Positions 48,425 to 55,900 of a DNA stretch of 64,000 nt are shown here, in pieces. Position 1 is the stretch's first letter. The number at the start of each line of letters is the position of its first letter. Source of the stretch: an uncultured Paracoccaceae bacterium. Lineage in GTDB: Bacteria > Pseudomonadota > Alphaproteobacteria > Rhodobacterales > Rhodobacteraceae. The notes beneath the pieces were generated by a model, which did no database searches, was not told where the DNA came from, and worked only from the letters and a program-made list of their open reading frames with translations. A program made the translations under genes and the position numbers. The stretch lies in the NCBI GenBank assembly GCA_947494445.1, contig CANLVD010000012.1:54709-118708 (forward strand). Direction: 5' to 3'.

Positions 48425-48588
48425 GATAACCCCCACGCAAAACAAATTTAAAATTACCTACGCCACGCGTAAATTTATTGTCTAAGTCGTAACAAACTTT
48501 CGCCAACCTCGCAACAAATTGAAATGAATTGACACGGATGGGTAATATTCAAATTCTGATACTGTCCAGGTTCAAGAAGGTGATTTTG
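48425..48588. promoter_or_regulatory. AT-rich divergent promoter region between the giant gene and hlyD
   Basis: The 164 bases between the two starts are far more AT-rich than the genes. They contain an inverted repeat TACGC-CAC-GCGTA at 48459-48471 flanked by AAATT/AAATTT runs, 35 bases upstream of the giant gene start: a candidate operator. A perfect TTGACA lies at 48529-48534 on the plus strand, 55 bases before the hlyD start, but no well-placed -10 box follows it. AAGAAGG at 48574-48580 is the hlyD ribosome site. The shared region suggests common regulation of giant protein and adaptor. Confidence 0.5.
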
Positions 48589-49428
48589 ATGCGTTCCGAT
48601 TTTTCTGTTTCCCTTGGGGAACTTACTGCGGGTGTGCTGGCGGTTGCGCTCTTGTCCACAAGCGCCTCTGCCCAGTCGCGTCCGCTTGATCCGCTGCGCT
48701 GTCTGATCGAAGCCGATGACATGATCGAGCTGTCGACACCGGTCGCGGGAATCATCGACACGGTCGAGGTCGAGCGGGGAGATCGCGTCACCAAGGGGCA
48801 GGTGATCGCGCGTCTCGACACCCGTGTGGAAGAGATTTCGCTCAAGCTTGCCAAGGCCCGCGCGGACAACCCGTTCACCATCTCGGCACGTGAGGTTCGG
48901 CTGGAATTTCTTGAGGCGCAAGCCACCCGTCAGGCCGCTCTGGCAGAGCGCCGCGCGGTCTCGGAAACCCTGCGGGACGAGGCCCTGCAAGAGGCCGAAA
49001 TTGCCCGTCAGGATCTTGAGGAAGCCCGGCTCAACCAGTCCTATGCCCGGCTTGAGGTCGAACAGGCCCAGGCGCTTCTCGATCAGAAGATTTTGCGCTC
49101 ACCGGTCAATGGCGTGGTGGTCGACCGATTGCTCAGCGCCGGTGAATATCAGGACGGCCAGACCCAGATCGCAACCATCGCCAAGCTCGATGTCCTGCGG
49201 GTGGAGGCCTTCGCCCCGCTGAGTTATTTCGAGCGCATCGCCATCGGCGACACCGTCACCATCCAACCCGAAGAGCCTTTGGGCGGTGCCTACCCCGCCA
49301 CGGTGACCGTCATCGATCAGGTCTTTGACGCCGCCACCGCCACCTTCGGGTTCCGCATGTCGCTGCCCAACGAGGCCCTCAGCCTGCCCGCCGGATTGCG
49401 CTGCACTGTCAGCTTTTCAGCCTCCTAA
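48589..49428 (+). CDS. periplasmic HlyD-type adaptor subunit
   Basis: ATG 48589 gives 279 residues beginning with a clear signal peptide (MRSDFSVSLGELTAGVLAVA... cleaved near SASA-QS), so the mature protein is periplasmic. The AAGAAGG site 8 bases upstream supports this start over the TTG at 48529. Two lipoyl half-motifs (LSTPVAGIIDTVEVERGDRVTKG and LRSPVNGVVVDRLLSAGEYQD) flank an alpha-helical hairpin of about 85 residues rich in Glu, Ala, Gln and Leu, followed by a beta-barrel domain, as in RND/HlyD adaptors. No inner-membrane pump or outer-membrane channel gene is adjacent; the neighbour is the divergent giant gene. I infer that it is the soluble adaptor of the giant's export machinery. 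Its stop overlaps that of the DnaA-like gene by 4 bases. Confidence 0.9.
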   Translation: MRSDFSVSLGELTAGVLAVALLSTSASAQSRPLDPLRCLIEADDMIELSTPVAGIIDTVEVERGDRVTKGQVIARLDTRVEEISLKLAKARADNPFTISAREVRLEFLEAQATRQAALAERRAVSETLRDEALQEAEIARQDLEEARLNQSYARLEVEQAQALLDQKILRSPVNGVVVDRLLSAGEYQDGQTQIATIAKLDVLRVEAFAPLSYFERIAIGDTVTIQPEEPLGGAYPATVTVIDQVFDAATATFGFRMSLPNEALSLPAGLRCTVSFSAS

Positions 49429-50114
49429 GGCTCCACGGCAATCGCCACCCGCATCGGCCGCTGACAGATCTGCGCAAAACTCATTGCCAGCGGCTCCATC
49501 AGATGGGTCTCGACATAGGATCCGACAAAGCGGTTGGGCGCGGTCAACTCCACCCGGTCCGCCGTCTGGGCCGTCATCCGCAACCGCGCATACCAACTGC
49601 TCCAGACTTCCGGGTGGGTGACCTGCAATCGCTGGGATACTGCGCCCCACAATCCGGGCTCCGGTGCCGGTGTCTCGCCGGCAGGGCTGAAATTCACCTG
49701 AACCACATTCTGCCGCTCAGCCGGCAGATGGCCCGACATCCGGTCAACAAAATCAAAGCCCACCTTGTCCCAATGCGGCTTGGTACGCTGGCAGATCGCT
49801 GCCACATGCACCCGGTAGCTGGCCACCCTGCCCCGCCGCCCGGGCCGCGTGATGGTCATCAGACCGGCCTCCGTCAGCCGCTTGATTTCACGTTTCACAG
49901 TTCTGGGATCGACCGCCCAGAGCAGCGCCAGATCGGCCTGCCCTATGGTCACGGCATCCCGGCCCCAGTTGTAGCGTGCGGTCAGCAAAGCGCTCAGGCG
50001 CAGCAGGCTCATTTGCCCGACACCGCCCTCATGGAAGCCCGCAACCGCCAGTGCGGTCAGCAGGTCATACTTCAAGGACCCGGCCCCCGGCCCGGTCATG
50101 CGTTTTGCGTCCAT
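49425..50114 (-). CDS. DnaA-like plasmid replication initiator
   Basis: This 229-residue protein has an N-terminal winged-helix region (about 50-106; ADLALLWAVDPRTVKREIKRLTEAGLMTITRPGRRG) and a C-terminal domain (about 160-225) that reads like the N-terminal domain of DnaA: LWGAVSQRLQ, a conserved Trp pair, VELTAPNRFVGSYVETHLMEPL. This combination, next to divergent parAB genes, is the signature of the DnaA-like replicase type described for Rhodobacterales plasmids, which lacks the AAA+ core of real DnaA. It should bind origin repeats and start replication of this replicon. ATG 50114 faces the AT-rich intergenic region. Its 3' end overlaps hlyD tail to tail by 4 bases. Confidence 0.88.
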   Translation of the reverse strand: MDAKRMTGPGAGSLKYDLLTALAVAGFHEGGVGQMSLLRLSALLTARYNWGRDAVTIGQADLALLWAVDPRTVKREIKRLTEAGLMTITRPGRRGRVASYRVHVAAICQRTKPHWDKVGFDFVDRMSGHLPAERQNVVQVNFSPAGETPAPEPGLWGAVSQRLQVTHPEVWSSWYARLRMTAQTADRVELTAPNRFVGSYVETHLMEPLAMSFAQICQRPMRVAIAVEP

Positions 50115-50500
50115 CAGATACTGCTCATCTGTTCTGCGCTCATCTCGCCATCATTTGCTGACAGTCGATTCTGTGATTGAGAGGATTAGGAGTGAAATCC
50201 CGTATTTTGTCAATTGCTTTCGAAATACGGGAACTTCTGGAAAATCTCAATAATCTAAATGAAAACAGGTTCATAGGTATAAGGGGACATCCTCATGTCA
50301 CCCAAACGGGAGGCTGGTGTCACCAAAAGCGGTAGGTTCCCAATCTCATGTCCCCACATCTGGACGGCTGTAAATCCTCAATGCAATCACAGGGACAGGA
50401 GAATCATACCGCCGAACGCACACGCTTGTAAATTCTGCTATTTGAATTTCTGCAAAATCCCGTTATTCAGATTTCATAGATGAAAAACAAGAGAAGTGCC
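50115..50500. other. candidate replication origin / rep-par intergenic region
   Basis: This 386-base gene-free stretch is AT-rich compared with its neighbours and lies between the initiator and parA starts. It holds a 10-bp inverted repeat TCCCGTATTT (50198-50207) / AAATACGGGA (50223-50232) with a 15-base spacer, and a third partial copy AAATCCCGT at 50455-50463 just before parA. A second pair, GGGGACAT (50283-50290) and ATGTCCCC (50348-50355), frames a small palindrome TGGTG-T-CACCA (50315-50325). AATTCTGC/AATTTCTGC repeats occur near 50431-50453. No perfect TTATCCACA DnaA box is seen. Origin function is inferred from position and repeats. Confidence 0.65.
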
Positions 50501-51802
50501 ATGCGCGACCATTCTGACCTGCAAACCATGCACACACAATCCCTTGCACAACAGGCGGCGGTGCGGCGCGCGACCTTCTCGCCCGGTGAGGTGAAGGTGC
50601 TGCGTCCCTTCTCGATCTGGGAAATTTCGACCTTCATGTTCGATGTCCCCGCCGACACCCTGCGCAAGAAACTGGCCGAGGACCCGTCCCTGCCCCAGGG
50701 CGAGACCGAAACCGATGGCCGCCAGCGCTGGTTCTCGCTTGATGAGATCAACGAATTGCGCCGCCGCATCCGGTTCCGCGGCAAATCCCTCTTGCCCAAG
50801 CGCCCCAAGGGCCGCGCCGTGCGGGTTGCGGTGTCCAACTTCAAGGGCGGCGTCGGCAAGACGGTCGTGGCCCAGCATCTGGCCAATGCCGCTGCCCTTG
50901 ATGGCTACCGGGTGCTGTGCATCGATTTTGACCCGCAAGCCACGCTTACCCATTCCATGGGGCTGGTCGAGGTCAAGGAATGGAACACGGTCTGGGGCAT
51001 CATGTGCCGCGATCTGTGCCGGGAGGCAGACCGCATCACCGCCTCCTACGACGACCCCGACGACTGCCCGTATCCATCCGCTGACGAGCTGCCCGAGGAT
51101 GTGCAATCCATCGCGGCCCAGCGGGCACAGGACTTCATCCAGCCGACCTGCTGGCCCACCATCGACATCATCCCGTCCTGCGCCAATGCGGCCTTTGTCG
51201 AGTTCGCCTCTGCCCAATACCGCGCCCTGCACAAGGCCTGGAGCTTTTTCGGCTGCGTTTCGCGCTACCTCGATGAATTGCCTGACGAGCAGTACGACAT
51301 GATCATCTTCGACTGCCCGCCGGCCATCGGTTACCAGTCGCTGAACGCGGCCTTTGCCGCTGATATCCTCTATATCCCGTCCGGCCCGGGCTATTGGGAA
51401 TATGACAGCACGACGTCCTATCTGGGCCAGTTGGGCGACGCACTGGAAGACATCTCGGACGGGTTCGGCACCATCGCGGCCGAGGCCGGACTGACGCTTC
51501 CCAAGACCTTCATGGACGTCAAGATCCTGATGACCCGGTTCGAGACCACGAACCCGCTGCATCTGGCCATGATGGACGCGTTTCGCAACGTCTTTGGCGC
51601 GGATGTCTGCCTCAACCCGATCGAGATGACCCGCGCGGTGGAACAGTCAGGCCGGTTTCAGATGTCGGTCTATGAGCAGGATTACCGGCTGATGACGCGC
51701 GACACCTGGAAGCGCGCGCGCCAGAGTTTCGACCGCTCCTATGAAGAATTCCGCAACACCGTGCTGGCGGCGTGGACACTGGCCGCAGAGAAGGAGGCTT
51801 GA
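50501..51802 (+). CDS. parA: ParA-type plasmid partition ATPase
   Basis: The protein (433 residues from ATG 50501) has an N-terminal DNA-binding segment (about 30-95, SIWEISTFMF... with a MerR/HTH-like helix pair), then the deviant Walker A motif KGGVGKT (115-121), FDPQATLTHSMG, and FDCPPAIGY as Walker B. It is a Ia-type ParA, which combines partition with autoregulation and drives segregation of low-copy replicons together with ParB. ATG 50501 has GAGAAG just upstream; an in-frame ATG at 50480 has no such site but cannot be excluded. It is divergent from the DnaA-like initiator across the candidate origin and is followed 1 base later by parB. Confidence 0.95.
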   Translation: MRDHSDLQTMHTQSLAQQAAVRRATFSPGEVKVLRPFSIWEISTFMFDVPADTLRKKLAEDPSLPQGETETDGRQRWFSLDEINELRRRIRFRGKSLLPKRPKGRAVRVAVSNFKGGVGKTVVAQHLANAAALDGYRVLCIDFDPQATLTHSMGLVEVKEWNTVWGIMCRDLCREADRITASYDDPDDCPYPSADELPEDVQSIAAQRAQDFIQPTCWPTIDIIPSCANAAFVEFASAQYRALHKAWSFFGCVSRYLDELPDEQYDMIIFDCPPAIGYQSLNAAFAADILYIPSGPGYWEYDSTTSYLGQLGDALEDISDGFGTIAAEAGLTLPKTFMDVKILMTRFETTNPLHLAMMDAFRNVFGADVCLNPIEMTRAVEQSGRFQMSVYEQDYRLMTRDTWKRARQSFDRSYEEFRNTVLAAWTLAAEKEA

Positions 51803-51803
51803 G

Positions 51804-52877
51804 ATGACCCGCAAGAACAAATTCGGCATCGCGCCGCTTGAGACCAAATCCATGGGTGTGGCCAAGACCCGCACCCGGCCACCGGGCCCGATGGGCGCGG
51901 CTGTGCGCGAGGCCGCAGGCAGCCTGCAGGAGGCGACCGAAGTGAAGCTGGAGCAGCGCAAACAGAATGCGACGGATGCCAAGGAGTTGCGCGCCGCGCG
52001 GGAAGAGGGCCGGGTGCTGGAGCGCATCCCGCTGGATCAGGTCGACATCTCGGACCTGCCGCGCGACCGGATGGATCTGGATGGCGTTCTGGCCGCAGAC
52101 GAGATGGAAGAACTGATCACATCGATCCGCTCACGCGGGCAAAAGGAACCGGCAGAGCTTTATGAAGGGGCAGGGGGGCAGCTGCACCTCAAGACCGGAT
52201 ATCGCCGCCTGATGGCCCTCAAGACGCTTTACGCCGAGACAAGGGACGAGGCCTTTGGCGCGCTGCTGGCGCGTGTTGACCGCAAGGCCAGCGACCGTCT
52301 GGGCCGCTACATCGACATGGTCGAAGAGAACGTGGTGCGCGAGGATCTGACCTTTGCCGAGATGGCCCAGGTGGCGATCACGGCGGCCGCCGACGAGGGT
52401 GTGGCAGAGCAGTCGGCAACGGCCATGGTCAACCAGCTTTACGGCGCGCTTCACAAGATGAAACGCTCGCACATCCGCAACTTCGTGCAACTGCTCGAGA
52501 CCTTCGGCGACCTGCTGATCGCGCCCAAGCTGGTGCCGCGCAACACCGGCACGGAACTGATCCGTGCGCTGCAGGCCGACCGCATCGATGTCGAGGATCT
52601 GCGCCGCCGTCTGGGCGATTGCAGCGATGCCGAGACCCAGAACAAGGTGATGGGGCAGGTGGTCAAGGAAGACCGCGCGACCCAGAAGCCCCGGGTGGCC
52701 AAGCGCACGCCCGCCCGCCAGAAGTTCGAGTTCCATGTGGGGGCATCGAAAGTGACCGCGCGCAAGGGCGAGTTCCGCATCGTCTCGGACACTGATTATG
52801 CCGGCATCGGGCAGGAGGATCTGGCCCGCGCCGTGGCAGCGTTCGAGGCCGCATTAAAGGCGCGCAAATCCGGGTGA
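51804..52877 (+). CDS. parB: ParB-type partition protein
   Basis: This 357-residue centromere-binding protein starts at ATG 51804, one base after the parA stop, with AAGGAGG at 51791-51797; an earlier in-frame start at 51741 would lie inside parA. A basic N-terminus is followed by the ParB/RepB nuclease-like region: ELITSIRSRGQKEPAELY, LKTGYRRLMALK (the arginine-patch box) and MVEENVVREDLTFAEMAQ, then a helical DNA-binding domain (about 200-270, YGALHKMKRSHIRNFVQLLE) and a C-terminal dimer segment. It should load at parS-like sites; two palindromes directly downstream are candidates. Confidence 0.93.
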   Translation: MTRKNKFGIAPLETKSMGVAKTRTRPPGPMGAAVREAAGSLQEATEVKLEQRKQNATDAKELRAAREEGRVLERIPLDQVDISDLPRDRMDLDGVLAADEMEELITSIRSRGQKEPAELYEGAGGQLHLKTGYRRLMALKTLYAETRDEAFGALLARVDRKASDRLGRYIDMVEENVVREDLTFAEMAQVAITAAADEGVAEQSATAMVNQLYGALHKMKRSHIRNFVQLLETFGDLLIAPKLVPRNTGTELIRALQADRIDVEDLRRRLGDCSDAETQNKVMGQVVKEDRATQKPRVAKRTPARQKFEFHVGASKVTARKGEFRIVSDTDYAGIGQEDLARAVAAFEAALKARKSG

Positions 52878-52885
52878 CAGGGCAG

Positions 52886-52903
52886 GGTAACCCATGGGTT
52901 ACC
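52886..52903. promoter_or_regulatory. perfect 18-bp palindrome, candidate parS-like site
   Basis: GGTAACCCATGGGTTACC is fully self-complementary and begins 9 bases after the parB stop. Rhodobacterales plasmids of the RepABC type use short perfect palindromes as centromere sites, so this is a natural candidate for ParB binding. There is no T-run after it and no loop, so a rho-independent terminator is unlikely. Confidence 0.6.
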
Positions 52904-52957
52904 ACGCGAAAACACAATAAAATCAGATATATAGACGAATTCCGATTAGAAAACGCA

Positions 52958-52970
52958 CCGGGTTACCCGG
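52958..52970. promoter_or_regulatory. 13-bp palindrome sharing the GGGTTACCC core, second candidate ParB site
   Basis: CCGGGTTACCCGG has 6-bp arms around a central T and repeats the GGGTTACC core of the 18-bp palindrome 55 bases upstream. It ends 2 bases before the stop of the convergent 1104-residue gene. Two related palindromes in a 95-base convergent gap suggest a small centromere cluster. The alternative is a bidirectional transcription end, but no T-tract is present. Confidence 0.45.
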
Positions 52971-52972
52971 AT

Positions 52973-55900
52973 TCAGGGCTTCGGTCCGTTGCGGGCCCTC
53001 TGATAGATGTTGAAGACCATGATGAGGATCAGCCAGACCACCAGAGCGGTCAGCAGTTTGGGGGGCCAGTAGGCCTCGTGATCGCAGCCCTGAAGGATGC
53101 CGAGCAGGACCAGAACGATGACCAGCATGATCCAGACAAGCCCCAGTTTGAAGGCCATGAAATGGGCGTTGCCGGAATAGAAACTGCGCCATGTCAGAAG
53201 CGCCAGAACGGCGAAGGTGACCATGGCGATCAGCGCCAGATAGGAGCGGTTGGGGCAGGCCCATGTGCACAGTTCCACCACGCGCTCAGAGGCCGGTTCG
53301 GACAGATTGGCAAGCAGCCCCACATCCCAGCGATCCCCGATGATCTTGGCCAGCTCAGGCGTCTCGGGCGCTGAGGCAATCGGCATCGGCCAGAAGGCCA
53401 CACCCCCGAAATTGTCGTTGAAATAGATGATGTCATCATCGAACTGGGAATAGGCGCCGGGCGGGGTTTCAGCCGAGGTCGCGCCCGTGTTGGAGCGCAG
53501 CACAAGCTCATGTCCCGAGGGCGGCAGCACCGGCACGATGGAGCGCAGCGTGCGCTGGCGGTCCTCGCCCTGAAAGAAGCCCTGCTCCATCCGGAACCGC
53601 ATCCGCTTTTTGGTCTTTGAGGTCTTGCGCTCAAGAAAGACCAGCACCCGGTTCACCAGCTTCACGCCTTCTGCATCCTCGACCAGAACCTGCTTGAGGT
53701 TGTCGAACAGTCCTTGCGTCGCTGTGCCCTCGCTCAGGTCGGTGTCGATGGCAAGGTTGAGCAGCTGATCGCGCTCGCGCAGCACCTCGGAGAGGGTCGA
53801 GATCATGATCCGCAACTGTTCGATCGCGTCCTCATCGGCAGCTGCATAACCATCAAGGATCAGGGTCACGCTGTCGACCTGAGGGGCATCGAACAGCGTC
53901 GGCAGACCGGCGCGGATATCAGCAAAAGACCGGGTCGGAAAGCGTTTGAACGGCGCGCTCAGCCGGTCGATCTTCTTGGTCACGTTGGACATCTGATCGG
54001 CGGTCCAGCTGTCCCATCCGCGCAGGGTCAGCGACAGATCGGCACGCGCCCGGTGGCGATGGGCCGCGTTGATGAAACTGCGTTTGGCCTCGATCCACTG
54101 GTTTTCATGATGGGTGATCACCAGCCCGGTCTGCTGGCCGCCCTCATCCACCGCGCGGGCCATTTCCAGCCCGTAAAAGCTGATGTGGCTGATGGTTTCG
54201 AAATCGACCGGTTCGGGCGTGGTTGCCGGTGGCTCCTCGCCCTCGGCGGGTTCCGGTGCGCTCGGGTCGGGTTTGGTGGGGTAGAACCAGAAGGGGTAGA
54301 AGGCATGGACCTCGGAATCTGTCCCCCGTTTCGGCACACAGCCGCAGGGGGCTGCGATGGGTCCGTAGATCCGCTCGGCCTCGGCCTCTTCTTCCGACAG
54401 GCTGGTGTCGGTCAGGGTCAGCGCCGTGGCCCCGATGGGTGAGGTCTTCGGATCAAGGCCCGCGTCCGCCAGCGCCACTTCCATCAGGCGCGGATACGGA
54501 TAGCTGAGGCCGATCAGCGTCTCAAGCTGGGTCGCGAGCGCCTCCGCGTCCAGCTCCACTTCGCCGGTTTGCAGGGCGGGTTGGTCCAGCAGGGCGGTGC
54601 GCAGGCGTTTGTTGAGGCTCCAGGTCTCGGAGACGGCCGGAGACAGCTTGGAAAGGGTTGCGGCCACGGCAGCATCCACCCGGGCCTTTGCAGGGCCCTC
54701 AAGCGCCCTGAGGGCGTCGCTGACGATCATCTGGGGTTGGGTGGCAGGCTGATAGGGCGCGTTGGTCAGCGCATCGCGGAAGGTTGCGTCCGGTGTGACC
54801 GCAAGCGCTGCGTTCAGCGTGGCTTCGGTCACGGTAAGCTGCTCGGGCAATTCCACGGCGTCAAAGGCCGGCACATCCTCTGGCGGGGTGTCAAAGACTT
54901 CCAGCGCAGGTTCTGCCGCAGCGGCCAGCGTGTCGGCTGAGAGTTTGGTTTCAGCCGCCACAACCTCGGCCTCGGCCTTGCGGATCGCGGCCTCGGCCCC
55001 GCTCAGCACAGCATCACGGCTTTGGGCCGAACTGCCGATGAGCGGCGTGATCGCATCCGCCGTGGTTTGTGGCACGGAACTGAACACCAGATTGGCGGTT
55101 TCGACCGGATCAAGGGTGAAGGCGAGCCCCAGCGAGGTCTCATGGAAAACCACCGCGCGCATCTGGTCGATGGCGCAGGCGTCCAGCTTGCCGGTGACGG
55201 CGGTTTCGATCTCGGTCCAGAGCGCCGAGCGGCTGGGCTGGGGCGCGTTCAGAAGCGGGTCGATCAGGGCGGCGATGTCCACGGTTTCGGACAACTCCCC
55301 GATCAGCGTGTCGGTGAAGGTGTTGAACCGCAGCGTGCTGGCCCCGCCGGTGGGCACGCATGAGGCAGGCAGGGGCAGTTGCAGGATCTCTTCTGGTGGT
55401 GGGGCGGTTTGTGGCTGGTCGTCGAAATAGGCCTGCACCAGCGCGCGCACGGCGTCTTCGCTGCCCACCAGACGGGGCAGGCGGGTCAGGTTGTCTTCGG
55501 TCAGCCAGATGCCGAATGCGTTGCTCAGAAGCGCGGGCACAGCGCCGGGCAGGGCGGCCTCGAGGCTGGACAGGCGTTCCAGCGCCTGTTCCAGATCGGC
55601 ACGCTGGCCGTCGACGGGATAGGTGGTGCAGAAACCCGCCAGATCGGGGTTCGGCTTGTCGGTGTGGCTGAGCCAGATGTCGAAGCCCTCCCGCGCGGTC
55701 TCAGACAGGGCGGAGGGGTTGAGGGTGGCACAGGCGTTGGCGTCGGCGGTGAGGTCCTTCAGCGCGGCAGAGGTCATCGCCGCAGGGCCTGCCAGCCGGA
55801 AGGCCAGATCGCCCTGCGCCGCCGTTGGATCAAGGATCAGCTTGGCCACCACGTCCTGTGCGCGGACCTGACGCGCCCAGTCCGACACTTTTCCGGCCAA

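Noticed and set aside
12740..48255. Recent tandem DNA repeats or a CRISPR-like array in the giant gene
   Set aside because: Protein repeats are diverged at DNA level and lie in one coding frame; there are no short identical repeats with regular spacers.
10892..48424. RTX/type I secretion signal or VCBS-hemolysin C-terminus in the giant
   Set aside because: No GGxGxDxUx nonapeptide series and no ABC exporter nearby; Asp-rich loops belong to dockerin-like and Ig-like units.
48425..48445. TTG start at 48445 for the giant gene
   Set aside because: Adds only seven residues with a rare start codon; ATG 48424 is more likely, though a GTG in between cannot be excluded.
48529..48588. TTG start at 48529 for the HlyD adaptor
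   Set aside because: It would bury the signal peptide behind 20 extra residues; ATG 48589 has AAGAAGG at good distance. The same bases TTGACA may instead be a -35 element, but no matching -10 was found.
50474..51562. Minus-strand open frame of 362 codons opposite parA
   Set aside because: The plus strand has ParA motifs and a good context with parB; the antisense translation has none.
52886..52970. Palindromes after parB as rho-independent terminator
   Set aside because: No T-tract follows on either strand and the 18-bp palindrome has no loop; a protein-binding site is more likely.
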